From Mesobacillus maritimus (GTDB lineage Bacteria; Bacillota; Bacilli; Bacillales; Cytobacillaceae): 64,000 nt of DNA. Below are positions 1 through 8,213 of this stretch, piece after piece. The first letter of the stretch is position 1. Each line of letters opens with the position of its first letter. The stretch covers positions 1 through 64,000 of the forward strand of contig NZ_JAMBNR010000002.1 in the NCBI RefSeq assembly GCF_023715205.1, read 5' to 3'. The translations under genes were made by a program, and so were the position numbers. The notes beneath the pieces are model-generated. The model was given only the letters and a program-made list of their open reading frames with translations, had not been told where the DNA came from and made no database searches.

Positions 1-127
1 AAGATGCAAAATGCCTGGAACGCATCCTCTTGATAACACTTGTAACATATGGGTAAGCCGTATGCCTTAATAGGGCACGTACGGTTTGATAAGGGGGAAG
101 CCATGATAGTGGTTTCCCTACTTTATT
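1..127 (+). mobile_element. 3' end of a group II intron (domains V and VI)
   Basis: The left edge carries what looks like the end of a bacterial group II intron. Domain V is at 55-87: AAGCCGTA pairs with TACGGTTT, an inner GCC/GGC stem follows, the ACG bulge is present and the AGC catalytic triad lies at 56-58. Domain VI follows at about 91-118, where GGGGGAAGCCA pairs with TGGTTTCCC, and the intron would end near CTACTTTAT (118-126). The apical loop of domain V is not a clean GNRA loop, so this copy may be degenerate. The reverse transcriptase/maturase gene, if present, lies to the left of the window. The exact splice junction cannot be fixed from this sequence alone. Confidence 0.7.
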
Positions 128-131
128 ATGG

Positions 132-198
132 ACAAACAAGATGTTTGTGACCGTATCGTTAACAAAATAAAAGTAAACAAAAAATATTATGTTTGTTT
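132..198. promoter_or_regulatory. two inverted repeats upstream of rhaD, possible operators
   Basis: Two inverted repeats lie between the intron end and rhaD. ACAAACA (132-138) faces TGTTTGT (142-148) across 3 bases. AAACAAA (175-181) faces TTTGTTT (192-198) across 10 bases. They share the ACAAA/TTTGT word and could bind a sugar regulator, but none is encoded nearby in the window. The role is inferred from position only. Confidence 0.35.
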
Positions 199-298
199 GT
201 GTTGATTTAGTTCTGTTTTAGGAGTAATCTAATACTATAGAAAAAAGAACTTAAAAGATTTTTACGAACAAAGATTTTCAAATAAAGGAGAGATTTAC

Positions 299-1138
299 AT
301 GAACAAAACGATGGGAAAGCAAGAAATGCTTACAGCCCCGTTTGTCCACGAAATGATGGAAGCGACATACAATATGTGGGGAGTTGGATGGGATGAGCGA
401 AACGGCGGGAATATTAGCTATCTTTTAAAAGAGGAAGAAGTGACACCCTATTTGGATCCGCACCATGTACTTCGAACACTTGAATTCGATTTTCCCGTGC
501 AAGCACTAGCCAATCACTATTTCATTGTTACGGGATCAGGCAAATATTTTAAAAATGTGAAATCCAATCCTGAGGAAAACTTGGGTGTGATTCGGGTCAA
601 CAACACAGGAACCGCGATTGATGTACTTTGGGGATTTTCAGATGGAGGTAAACCAACAAGTGAACTCCCTGCCCACTTTTTAAGTCATATTGTCCGTCTT
701 GAACAAGATGAAAACCATCGGATTATCATACATAATCACGCTACCAATATTCTTGCGATGACATTTACGCATGGATTAAATGAAAAGAGCTTTACGAAAA
801 CACTATGGCAAATGTGTACCGAATGTATTGTCGTCTTTCCTGATGGCGTCGGAATCTTGCCGTGGATGGTTCCAGGAACCAATTTGATTGGTGAAAAAAC
901 AGCAGAAAAAATGAGCAAAACAAGGTTAGTTATTTGGCCACATCACGGGATTTTCGGTGCAGGAACAACGATGGATGAAACCTTTGGTTTAATCGAGACT
1001 GCTGAAAAAGCTGCTCAAATTTATACCATTATTTCGTCCCACCAAGGCGGGGTTAAGCAAGTGATTACAGACCAACAACTAGCTGATTTGGCGGAGGCAT
1101 TCGGTGTTATACCAGTTGAGGGAATTCTTGAGGTATAG
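299..1138 (+). CDS. rhaD: rhamnulose-1-phosphate aldolase
   Basis: Class II aldolase that cleaves L-rhamnulose 1-phosphate to dihydroxyacetone phosphate and L-lactaldehyde in cytoplasmic rhamnose breakdown. The 279 residues match the usual RhaD length. Visible family features are the phosphate-binding stretch GGNIS (about 36-40) and VTGSGKYF (about 77-84), the catalytic Glu in PTSELPAH (about 122), zinc-ligand histidines in HNHATN (145 and 147), and the third zinc His in [10 protein letters not shown] near 218. GGAGAG sits 8 bases before the ATG. Other rha genes are not visible and may lie to the left, beyond the intron remnant. The intron sits only about 170 bp upstream, so it may separate rhaD from a former operon. 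Confidence 0.93.
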   Translation: MNKTMGKQEMLTAPFVHEMMEATYNMWGVGWDERNGGNISYLLKEEEVTPYLDPHHVLRTLEFDFPVQALANHYFIVTGSGKYFKNVKSNPEENLGVIRVNNTGTAIDVLWGFSDGGKPTSELPAHFLSHIVRLEQDENHRIIIHNHATNILAMTFTHGLNEKSFTKTLWQMCTECIVVFPDGVGILPWMVPGTNLIGEKTAEKMSKTRLVIWPHHGIFGAGTTMDETFGLIETAEKAAQIYTIISSHQGGVKQVITDQQLADLAEAFGVIPVEGILEV

Positions 1139-1254
1139 GTTGGAACAGAAGTATGACGGAACGCGTGTTCTTTTTATTTGTGCCTTAATATGAGCATTGC
1201 TATAATCTTCATTAGTATTTCAAAATACATCAGTGAAGAGTAGGATGAAAATAG

Positions 1255-3459
1255 ATGAAGAATAGCTGGCGGATTTATAAGAACGATTTAAAGAATATTG
1301 GAACGAACTGGGTGGCGGCGATTTTGATTGGAGGATTAATTCTTCTGCCGTCGCTTTATGCTTGGTTCAACATAAAAGCCTCCTGGGATCCTTATAGCCA
1401 AACCGATCAAATTCCAATTGGAATTGTTAACGAGGATCAGGGGGCTGTTGTACGTGATCAAGAGATTCATGTTGGAGATGAACTAGTCGAAACTCTGCAT
1501 CAGAATCGGTCAATGGATTGGCAATTTGTAAAGCGGGAAAAGGCGATGGATAAATTAGAGTATGGCGATTATTTTGCAGTCATCGTCATCCCAGAAAACT
1601 TTTCAGAACGGTTAGGAACAGTCATTAGTGATCATCCTGAAAAAGCAGAAGTGGAATATTATGTGAATGAAAAAATCAATGCCATTGCCCCGAAGATCAC
1701 TGAAAAAGGCGCGAGTGTGATTGTGCAGCAAATTAGCAGTAATTTTATTTCCACCGTGAATGGAATTATTTTTGACCTTTTTAACGATTTGGGAATTGAA
1801 CTGGAAGAAAATTTGCCAGATATTAAGAAGTTTGAGCATTATATATTTACTGTAGAAGAGAATCTTCCAGAAATACATACGATTCTAAATGATACGATTT
1901 CTGATGCTAACCGTGCAGAGGATTTAATTAATCAAGCGCAAGGTCTTGTACCAAAAGTCGAAGATGCGACAACAAATGGCTTAAACACCATCGACAATAC
2001 AATTGAGTTTATTGATAAAGCCGAAACCCGTTTAGATGGAATCGCTCCAAGGATTGAAGAAGATTTAGACAATATTCAGAAGATGGTTTCGGATGTCAAT
2101 GAATATGTCAGTAGCATTGAATCCGCATCATTGGATTTGAGTGAAGGGAATCAATTAACAGACCAGGTGAATGGACGAATCGATGACACCTTAACTTCAA
2201 TTGAAACGGTTGAACAAGCACTTTCTCAATTCCAAGTAAATCAAAATGAACAACCTAGTAATAATCAAGACGCAGACAAAGAGCAAGTATCAAATGGCGA
2301 TTATGATAATATCAGCAATGCTTTGAGTGAGTTAGAAAGAATGGAAAGTAGTTTACGGGCTTTACAAGATCAAGCAAATCAGATTGATACATTTCTTGGG
2401 GAGCAACAAACGGAAGCGAATCAACTACTTTCCACGATAAAAGAACGGACGGCTAGTGCGAATACACAAGTAGATGCTTTTGTAAAAGAATATAATGAAA
2501 ACATTGAGCCTACCGTTCGAAAAGAAGTAGGAAATGCGAAGGATACCTTAAAAGAGGCGAGGGGAATTTTAGTTGACATTCAATCCGCCATTCCTGAAGT
2601 GGAGACTCTGCTGAATCAAACGGAGGGAAAATTGATCAATGGGGAAGACATGCTTGAAAAAGTCCTCGCTCAATTTCCTTATATAAATGACAAAGTAAAT
2701 GAACTTGCGGACCGTATTCGGAACATTCAAGGCGAAACGAATATCGATGAAATCATTCAACTGTTGCAAAATGATCCGGAAGCAGAACGTGGTTTCTTTG
2801 CGGAGCCTGTTGTGTTAAATGAAAATAAACTGTTTCCGATTGCGAATTATGGTACAGGGATGACGCCATTTTATACGGTGTTAGCGATTTGGGTAGGAGG
2901 CTTGTTATTGATATCTTTATTGTCGACCGAGCTTCATCATGGGAAGGAAGTGTACACCGGAAGACAAATTTACCTAGGCCGCTTGCTTACATTTATGACG
3001 ATTGGGTTTTTGCAAACACTTATTGTTACATTAGGCGATATCTTTTTACTAAACGTCGATGTAAAAGCACCTTTATGGTTTGTTCTCTTTGGACTTTTGT
3101 GCAGCAGTGTCTTTATTTGGATTGTGTATACCTTTGTTTCGGTATTTGGGGATGTCGGCAAAGCCTTAGCCATCGTTTTATTGGTTCTTCAAATCGCGGG
3201 TTCGGGTGGAACTTATCCAGTTGCGTTGCTACCAGAGTTTTTCCAAAATATAAATCCATTTTTGCCGTTTACGTATGCAATTGATTTAATGCGGGAAGCG
3301 GTTGGTGGTATTGTTTGGCGCAGGGTTTGGAACGATGTCCTCTTTTTAGTAGTCTTTGGTTTAGGGGTACTACTAATTGGATTCATTTTTAAGGAAAAAA
3401 TCAATCAATACACAGGAAAACTGAAGGAAAAGTCGAGAGAATCAGGATTGTTTCATTAA
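1255..3459 (+). CDS. YhgE/Pip family membrane protein
   Basis: Large membrane protein of the YhgE/Pip (phage infection protein) family, related to ABC-2 type membrane domains. It starts with a cytoplasmic amphipathic stretch and a transmembrane helix (about 19-41). A long extracellular region rich in predicted coiled coil follows (about 190-520, many Gln, Glu and Asn residues). The C-terminal block has about five transmembrane helices (about 545-720), with the typical ending in PLLPFTYAIDLMREAVGG style (here FLPFTYAIDLMREAVGG). The family includes the lactococcal phage receptor Pip and type VII secretion-associated proteins. The substrate here is unknown. At 734 residues it is within the normal size range. 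It is monocistronic, followed by a terminator. Confidence 0.88.
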   Translation: MKNSWRIYKNDLKNIGTNWVAAILIGGLILLPSLYAWFNIKASWDPYSQTDQIPIGIVNEDQGAVVRDQEIHVGDELVETLHQNRSMDWQFVKREKAMDKLEYGDYFAVIVIPENFSERLGTVISDHPEKAEVEYYVNEKINAIAPKITEKGASVIVQQISSNFISTVNGIIFDLFNDLGIELEENLPDIKKFEHYIFTVEENLPEIHTILNDTISDANRAEDLINQAQGLVPKVEDATTNGLNTIDNTIEFIDKAETRLDGIAPRIEEDLDNIQKMVSDVNEYVSSIESASLDLSEGNQLTDQVNGRIDDTLTSIETVEQALSQFQVNQNEQPSNNQDADKEQVSNGDYDNISNALSELERMESSLRALQDQANQIDTFLGEQQTEANQLLSTIKERTASANTQVDAFVKEYNENIEPTVRKEVGNAKDTLKEARGILVDIQSAIPEVETLLNQTEGKLINGEDMLEKVLAQFPYINDKVNELADRIRNIQGETNIDEIIQLLQNDPEAERGFFAEPVVLNENKLFPIANYGTGMTPFYTVLAIWVGGLLLISLLSTELHHGKEVYTGRQIYLGRLLTFMTIGFLQTLIVTLGDIFLLNVDVKAPLWFVLFGLLCSSVFIWIVYTFVSVFGDVGKALAIVLLVLQIAGSGGTYPVALLPEFFQNINPFLPFTYAIDLMREAVGGIVWRRVWNDVLFLVVFGLGVLLIGFIFKEKINQYTGKLKEKSRESGLFH

Positions 3460-3485
3460 CTTTATGAATCAGGAAATAAAATCCC

Positions 3486-3518
3486 AACAGTAGCTATAGT
3501 GGCTACTGTTGTTTTTTT
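3486..3518 (+). terminator. rho-independent terminator after the YhgE/Pip gene
   Basis: AACAGTAGC pairs with GCTACTGTT across a short loop and is followed by a run of seven T. Confidence 0.85.
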
Positions 3519-3618
3519 GTTTATGGTTGTTCTGTTTCCTTAGAAAAAGGACCGGATGATTTGTATACTTCAACTAATGCTCGAAAGAGTGAAAAATAAT
3601 AGATAATCAGGTGACGAA

Positions 3619-4494
3619 ATGGAAGTCGATGTAAAAGTTAAGGAAGACAATTATAAGGTCTTTGCTTTAATGAGCAATTACTTAAACAATGCTCCGGACT
3701 ATATAGAAGGAGAAGATATTGATGCGCTTGTTCAATATGGTGTCTCGCCTGAATATGCGTTTGCGGTGACATTAGTAGCTGCGTTCGGGCTTGATATTGT
3801 CGATCGTGCAGAGGATAAGGATTTATTTGAAATTTATTTTAAAAATATGTTTCATAAGTTGGATGTAACCGAATACGAACTGAATTCTTATTATCAAAAC
3901 ATCAAGATTCCGACAGTCAAGATTGGCAAGAGTGATTTGAAATATGAAAAATACAAACCGTTTGAAGCATTTGTTTGTGAAGATATTATTAAAATGAAAG
4001 ACGGAAGACAAATTCCGCAAATCGGCTTTTTTGAAAAAGAATTTTCATATCCAGCGGTTTTGGAAGATGGTCGGATTTGGATGACGATTACTCCGAATGA
4101 AATTGAGACGATGAAAGAAGCGGTGTACGACGCTTCTGGGCGCGTCCTTACGTATGGACTTGGGCTCGGATATTATGCTTTTATGGTTTCCGAGAAAACG
4201 AACGTAGAAAGCATAACGGTTGTGGAGAAAAATAAAGATGTGATTCATTTATTTAATAAATATATCTTGCCACAGTTTAAACAGAGGCATAAAGTGAAGA
4301 TTATCCAGGCTGATGCGTTTGAATATGCGCAAAATCAAATGGCGAAAGCACAATATGATTTTGTGTTCACTGACCTTTGGCATGATGTATCGGATGGCAT
4401 TGATATGTATTTGAAAATGAAGGAACTTGAACAGAATAGTCCTCATACAAAATTTAAATATTGGATTGAAAGGTCAATTTTATGTTATCTATGA
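3619..4494 (+). CDS. SAM-methyltransferase-fold protein, function unknown
   Basis: Protein of 291 residues whose C-terminal half has a Rossmann-type methyltransferase pattern. VLTYGLGLGYYAFMVSEK (about 177-194) resembles the glycine-rich SAM loop, VESITVVEKN provides an acidic residue after strand 2, and YDFVFTDLWHD (about 245-255) resembles the motif IV aspartate. Spermidine-synthase-like proteins share this layout, but polyamine-specific residues are not obvious. The N-terminal ~130 residues are unassigned. No signal peptide or membrane helix is visible. AGGTGA lies 4 bases before the ATG. It is a single gene between two terminators, so context gives no pathway. Confidence 0.7.
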   Translation: MEVDVKVKEDNYKVFALMSNYLNNAPDYIEGEDIDALVQYGVSPEYAFAVTLVAAFGLDIVDRAEDKDLFEIYFKNMFHKLDVTEYELNSYYQNIKIPTVKIGKSDLKYEKYKPFEAFVCEDIIKMKDGRQIPQIGFFEKEFSYPAVLEDGRIWMTITPNEIETMKEAVYDASGRVLTYGLGLGYYAFMVSEKTNVESITVVEKNKDVIHLFNKYILPQFKQRHKVKIIQADAFEYAQNQMAKAQYDFVFTDLWHDVSDGIDMYLKMKELEQNSPHTKFKYWIERSILCYL

Positions 4495-4508
4495 CATTAG
4501 TGAAAAAA

Positions 4509-4549
4509 ACATCCCCATAGAAGTTTCTATGGGGATGTTTTTTATTTAC
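4509..4549 (+). terminator. rho-independent terminator
   Basis: AACATCCCCATAGAA pairs with TTCTATGGGGATGTT, and T-rich sequence follows. It ends the methyltransferase-fold gene, and repeat copy 1 starts a few bases later. Confidence 0.88.
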
Positions 4550-4554
4550 ACTTT

Positions 4555-4604
4555 GTGGAACTTCTGTGAAACAAGATTTTTCGGGGCGTCCCTGTGACTT
4601 TTTA
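4555..4604 (+). repeat. dispersed ~50-bp repeat, copy 1
   Basis: Consensus-like copy of an element found seven times in the window. It begins GTGGAAC, then CTGTGAAACAAGAT, a TTTTTCGGGGCGTCCC core and CTGTGAC followed by T-rich sequence. It starts about 15 bases after a terminator stem and stands upstream of the first Asp-rich gene. Confidence 0.85.
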
Positions 4605-4672
4605 TTAAATTGGAGATTTATAGGTGAAATTATTATTTTACTGATATTAGGTTAGGTTTACGCACTTGTCCA

Positions 4673-4700
4673 AACACGTTATCGGATTATGCATAAATTA
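4673..4700 (+). promoter_or_regulatory. putative sigma-K promoter of the first Asp-rich gene
   Basis: AACA (4673-4676) and CATAAATTA (4692-4700) are 15 bases apart. They match the sigma-K pattern mACm and CATAnnnTA. The same pair with the same spacing occurs before the paralogous gene at 10003, in an otherwise drifting region, which supports function. No transcript evidence is available from sequence. Confidence 0.42.
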
Positions 4701-4731
4701 TAATGACAAAAGGGAAAAGGAGGGAAGATGC

Positions 4732-5070
4732 ATGAGTAGAGTATGGTGGAATCGAGATGATTCTAGAAACCGAGGCAATAACCAACGTTCTAGAAATGAT
4801 TCTGAAACAGATGTACGAAATGATGTAGATTTTGATGTGGATTTGGATAATGAATTTGATAATGAAAATGATATCAATCTTAAAGACAAAAACACAAATG
4901 TTGCGAAAGCAAGAGTGTTTAAAAGCGGAAACTCTAAATTAGATATCGATATTCGGGTGGATAGTGATTCCCGTGCAAAAGTACGCTCCAGATCTGAGGC
5001 TGATGCTGATTCTGATCAGGATCAAGACCAGGATCAAGATCAAGACCAAAGACAACGCTTCTTTGATTAA
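4732..5070 (+). CDS. Asp-rich low-complexity protein, putative spore-surface component (copy 1)
   Basis: Small hydrophilic protein of 112 residues. The start is placed at the ATG 8 bases after AAGGAGGG; the longer reading frame upstream lacks a ribosome binding site, and the paralogue starts at the equivalent point. The middle is rich in alternating Asp and Val/Leu/Phe (about 24-45). A conserved block with KDKNTNVAKARVFKSGN follows, then a run of Asp-Gln pairs and the ending QRQRFFD. No catalytic motif, signal or membrane segment is seen. The Asp-rich composition and sigma-K-like promoter suggest a spore coat or exosporium protein, but I do not recognise a named family. The paralogue is at 10003-10308. 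Confidence 0.72.
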   Translation: MSRVWWNRDDSRNRGNNQRSRNDSETDVRNDVDFDVDLDNEFDNENDINLKDKNTNVAKARVFKSGNSKLDIDIRVDSDSRAKVRSRSEADADSDQDQDQDQDQDQRQRFFD

Positions 5071-5083
5071 TGCTAGACTGAAA

Positions 5084-5117
5084 AACAAGGAATACTATAA
5101 AAATAGTATTCCTTGTT
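5084..5117 (+). terminator. hairpin between the two genes of module copy 1
   Basis: AACAAGGAATACTAT pairs with ATAGTATTCCTTGTT around an AAAA loop. Only three T follow, so it may act as partial terminator or mRNA stabiliser between the Asp-rich gene and the small gene. It is conserved in module copy 2. Confidence 0.7.
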
Positions 5118-5138
5118 TAAAGATAAGGAGATTTTAAT

Positions 5139-5408
5139 ATGCAAAGACCCGTAGAAAATCAAGCGAAAACCCTCATTCGAGATAGTGGGAATTCAGATGT
5201 CGATCTTACGGTAAATATCGAAATTGAAACAAAAGCGATAGCATATGGAATGATGTGTAGTTTATTTGCTAAGGGAGAACTTGATGAAATTCAACTAGAG
5301 AAAGCCGTACGAAAACTTGATGCATTAATTGATCGAGATAAAAACAGGAAAAAAAATAAATCTACTTCAGGGGTAAGTAGACCGAAAATATTCCAATTCC
5401 CTAATTAA
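5139..5408 (+). CDS. small conserved protein, second gene of the putative spore module
   Basis: Protein of 89 residues with no recognised domain. The first half contains GNSDVDLTVNIEIETKAIAY, a beta-type alternating pattern. The middle, MMCSLFAKGELDEIQLEKAVRKLDALIDRDK, looks helical, and the tail is basic. A GATAAGGAG ribosome binding site precedes the ATG. It follows the Asp-rich gene after a hairpin, an arrangement repeated at 10003-10647, so the two products probably act together. A role in the spore surface is inferred only from that partner. The paralogue at 10374-10647 is frameshifted. Confidence 0.72.
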   Translation: MQRPVENQAKTLIRDSGNSDVDLTVNIEIETKAIAYGMMCSLFAKGELDEIQLEKAVRKLDALIDRDKNRKKNKSTSGVSRPKIFQFPN

Positions 5409-5414
5409 TGACAA

Positions 5415-5440
5415 GAAGAAAAGGGCTATGCTTTTTCTTC
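5415..5440 (+). terminator. weak terminator-like hairpin
   Basis: GAAGAAAAG pairs with CTTTTTCTTC a few bases after the small gene's stop codon. The stem is AT-rich. Confidence 0.5.
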
Positions 5441-5607
5441 TTTACATAAACTTGTTTTGTTGTTTTGATGACAATTCTTTAAAAAGCGAGATTTGCGTTC
5501 AACGTGTGGAAAAACGTGTACAAAAGTTGCGGTGTACTAACAAAAAAGACTTTAACAAAGAACCGAAATCGACTACTAAAGCATTGAATGTTTAATAGGA
5601 GGATACA

Positions 5608-5673
5608 ATGAGACTTCCCCTTTTGGTTGATTCGTTCCCGATAAGATTGAACCCAAACAACACCCATTTGTAA
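5608..5673 (+). CDS. possible 21-residue ORF with a strong ribosome binding site
   Basis: ATG at 5608 is preceded by AGGAGG at ideal spacing and opens a 21-codon frame (MRLPLLVDSFPIRLNPNNTHL, 21 residues; written as MRLPLL...NNTHL in family searches) that stops at 5671. No homologue is recognised. It could be a leader peptide, a remnant or chance. The rest of 5441-5686 shows no other supported feature. Confidence 0.2.
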   Translation: MRLPLLVDSFPIRLNPNNTHL

Positions 5674-5686
5674 TGTTTCTGCGGTG

Positions 5687-6079
5687 TTAAAACATGCCGT
5701 TTTCATTCGGGGAGTCTTCTGGGATTTGGGTGCCTAAATCCCATAATTCAACGATTTGATTTTCTTGAAAACGGAAGATATGGACAACGGCTACTCCAAG
5801 GTCCTTTGGGTTCTGCTTTACGTGGGAGTATACCACAACGGTTTCTTTTTCTTGAATAGCAAATTTAACTTCAAAGCTTTTGGAAGGGGATGCGGCGGCG
5901 TTTTCCTCCATTGCCAGCATGAGGGTATTTGCATCACCACGAAAATAAGGATTGTGATGTTTAAAGTTAGGTGCTACATAATTTTGGTATGCTTCACGAA
6001 CATTACCCGATGCAACTTCCTTTAAAAAAGATACTGCTATTTCTTTAATAGTGTTTGAGTGGAACTTTTCTGTGCTCAT
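5687..6079 (-). CDS. SnoaL-like / NTF2-fold protein
   Basis: Protein of 130 residues with the pattern of the SnoaL-like polyketide cyclase superfamily. It has an N-terminal helix pair ending in YVAPNFKHHNPYF, a central strand region with ETVVVYSHVKQ, and the closing VVHIFRFQENQIVELWDLGTQIPE typical of these small alpha+beta barrels. Bacillus members are mostly uncharacterised; they may bind or isomerise small hydrophobic ligands. The internal ATG at 6079 is chosen because GGAAGG lies 9 bases before it; the in-frame ATG at 6088 overlaps that site. It is a single reverse-strand gene with no obvious partner. Confidence 0.8.
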   Translation of the reverse strand: MSTEKFHSNTIKEIAVSFLKEVASGNVREAYQNYVAPNFKHHNPYFRGDANTLMLAMEENAAASPSKSFEVKFAIQEKETVVVYSHVKQNPKDLGVAVVHIFRFQENQIVELWDLGTQIPEDSPNENGMF

Positions 6080-6331
6080 CTCTCTCATCCTTCCATTTTA
6101 AAAATTATGTTTCATTAGAATTAAATGAAGTGTAGGTTATCCCGTTATTTAAGTCAAATGTTGAAACGGCTATCAAAGATCTAAGAGGTCAAAACAGGAT
6201 TATATTGTTTATGAAGAATTGAATAAATTTCAAAGTTATTATCATAATGTTAGAGGTGTATAACACATTTGAACGGAAAAATATACAGCCTTTGAGCACA
6301 ACCATTTTGAAGACCTAGGAGGACATTATGG

Positions 6332-6727
6332 ATGGGAAGATTAATGCATTTCGAAATTCATGTGGATGACATGGACAGGGCGAAGAAATTTTATGAAGAG
6401 GTATTTGGTTGGACATTTGAAGATTATAGTGAATATGCGGGAATGCCTTATTTTGGGGCAGTGACTGGAGATGATAAGGAACCTGGAATTAACGGAGCTT
6501 TAATGAAACGTCAAAGTCCACCTCCTGAACCAGGACAGGCATTGAATGGTTATGCTTGTACAATGGGAGTGGAGAATTACGATTCAGTTGAAACTAAGAT
6601 TCTCAACAATGGAGGGAAAGTTGCATTACCTAAATATGCTTTACCTGGTATGGCGTGGCAGGGATATTATCTGGATCCTGAAGGGAACATCTTTGGTATT
6701 CATCAACCAGACAAGAACGCAAAGTAG
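6332..6727 (+). CDS. VOC-superfamily (glyoxalase/bleomycin-resistance-like) protein
   Basis: Protein of 131 residues with two babab vicinal-oxygen-chelate modules: MHFEIHVDDMDRAKKFYEEVFGW at the start and GYACTMGVENYDSVETKILNNGGKV in the second half, ending with GYYLDPEGNIFGIHQPD. Possible metal-ligand residues are His8, Glu10-type positions and the terminal DPEGN region. The substrate is unknown; this branch is often annotated as a VOC family protein near CFP32-like proteins. AGGAGG precedes the ATG by 9 bases. An earlier ATG at 6328 is in another frame. Confidence 0.85.
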   Translation: MGRLMHFEIHVDDMDRAKKFYEEVFGWTFEDYSEYAGMPYFGAVTGDDKEPGINGALMKRQSPPPEPGQALNGYACTMGVENYDSVETKILNNGGKVALPKYALPGMAWQGYYLDPEGNIFGIHQPDKNAK

Positions 6728-6864
6728 AAATTTCTTATTATTTACCATCCAGAATAAAACAATCAGGTACTTTTCGCTGAATAGATCAGTACCTGTTTTC
6801 GTTCAGAGTGAAGAGATACTTTTACTGGAGTTACCTTTGACCCATTTAAAATAAATGTAGGCCC

Positions 6865-7235
6865 TTATCGGTGTTGATCGACTAAAATTTGGTTCCCGTC
6901 TGGATCTTCAATCGTAAAATAGGCAGGTCCCTCACTGTTTTCATCTGCTTCAGTCAGCAACTTGATTCCTTTTGCCTTGAGTTGCTTTTGAATATCGCGG
7001 ATGTCTGTAAATGAATCAAGGTTTTCAGCGTTTTCATTCCAACCGGATTAAAGGTAAGAATGTTCTTTTCAAACATGCCTTGAAATAATCCAATGATGCT
7101 GTTTTCATTCTTCAATATGAGCCAATTTTGGTTAATATCTCCACCTAAGGATTGAAATCCAAGACTTTCATAAAAAGTTTTTGATGCATGGATGTCCTTC
7201 ACTTTTAAGCTTACAGAGAATGCACCTAGTTTCAT
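6865..7235 (-). pseudogene. frameshifted VOC-family gene
   Basis: The N-terminal part reads [27 protein letters not shown] and continues to NILTFNPVG near 7046, a typical first VOC module. The frame then breaks. In another frame the protein continues as [18 protein letters not shown], then QLKAKGIKL, then FTIEDPDGNQILVDQHR, ending at 6865. The join reads CCGGTTGG where CCGGGTTGG would restore the usual NPGWNEN sequence, so one G is missing near 7044. The restored protein would be about 123 residues. Either a real inactivating mutation or a base-calling error would explain this. Confidence 0.8.
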
Positions 7236-7381
7236 GTTTTCCCCTCCTATTTAAGTAATTTACAATTAAGGTATTTTGTGGTAATTGATTGAGTTATGTA
7301 TAGTATAAAGGAGGATTAGACTAGGAACAACTTCTCCAAAGTTCAGTTATTCTAAAATTTTATGTGAAAAGGTGATTATAG

Positions 7382-7750
7382 ATGGATGAAAAAGGAAGAA
7401 TGATTGATGCAGTTGACCAATATATTTGGGAGCTACCAGAGGATATTCAAAACATAACAAATGCTCTAAGAAAAATCATTCTTGATTCGTCCCCTAAACT
7501 GGTTGAAGAGTATAAATGGTCTATGCCTAACTATTCTTATAATGGATTAGTCTGTTATCTACAAGCGGCTAAAAAACACGTCAACCTTGGGTTTCATAAG
7601 GGGAATGAACTACTTGAAAAGGACCCAAATAAAGGATTACAAGGTACAGGCAAAACAATGAGACATATCCGAATAACCAAACTGGAAGAAATTCAACCCG
7701 AAGCTTATATTGCCCTCATTAACGAAGCAATATCATTGAATGAGAAATGA
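7382..7750 (+). CDS. DUF1801-domain protein
   Basis: Protein of 122 residues resembling the DUF1801 / YdhG-like family. The helical start VDQYIWELPEDIQNITNALR is followed by the characteristic EEYKWSMPNYSYNGLVCYLQAAKKHVNLGF, with the conserved aromatic and Pro residues, and by RHIRITKLEEIQPEAY near the end. The fold is frataxin-like; the biochemical role of the family is not established. AAAGGTGA precedes the ATG. The neighbouring fragment at 7830 belongs to another family often found beside DUF1801 genes. Confidence 0.82.
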   Translation: MDEKGRMIDAVDQYIWELPEDIQNITNALRKIILDSSPKLVEEYKWSMPNYSYNGLVCYLQAAKKHVNLGFHKGNELLEKDPNKGLQGTGKTMRHIRITKLEEIQPEAYIALINEAISLNEK

Positions 7751-7829
7751 GCTACTTCGCAGATGAAATAAACAAAAAAGGAAAAAGGACTTATGAAATC
7801 GGTGTTGATTGGGTGTGCTAGAATGACCA

Positions 7830-8081
7830 GTGGGAGGATTGTTAGGAAAAAATCATGGAGACTTTATTAAAGTTTCCCTAAATAAAGATACAGAACCTAA
7901 GGTGGTAGAAGTTCCAGAGTACTTAGAAGAAAAGTTAGCAGAATACCAGCTAAAAGAGACGTTTATGAAAAAGTCATATTCTCAACAAAGGAAATTTGTT
8001 GAAGCCATTGTGAATGTAAAAAAAGTTAAAACGAGAAATAAACGAATAAAAGATTTGATTGGATATCTTGAAAGTTTTTGA
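7830..8081 (+). pseudogene. C-terminal remnant of a YdeI/OmpD-associated family gene
   Basis: The reading frame opens with GTG and encodes 83 residues that match the C-terminal part of the YdeI/OmpD-associated (bacteriocin-protection-like) family: GKNHGDFIKVSLNKDTEPKVVEVP, then a helical YSQQRKFVEAIVNVKKVKTRNKRI segment. Full-length relatives carry an additional N-terminal beta-barrel domain of about 60 or more residues that is absent here. No ribosome binding site is seen before the GTG. I read it as a truncated remnant; a short functional protein is possible but less likely. Confidence 0.55.
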
Positions 8082-8163
8082 TGCTACTATAGGTTATTTT
8101 AATAGTTTCTCAGTGTTTTTTATCTGCGCTGATTACATAGTTAATTAATTCAGTAGAAGAAAA

Positions 8164-8195
8164 GCGACACCTTTAAGGCGTCGCAAATTTTTTTT
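8164..8195 (+). terminator. terminator between convergent genes
   Basis: GCGAC(A)CC pairs with GG(C)GTCGC around TTTAA, with one mismatch, followed by a run of eight T on the plus strand. The minus strand also has T-rich sequence after the stem, so it may serve the VWA lipoprotein gene too. Confidence 0.7.
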
Positions 8196-8213
8196 CTTAA
8201 AGGTTATAAAGGT

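Noticed and set aside
2889-3284. 131-codon frame inside the YhgE/Pip gene
   Set aside because: It lies in another frame of a conserved membrane domain and has no start signal.
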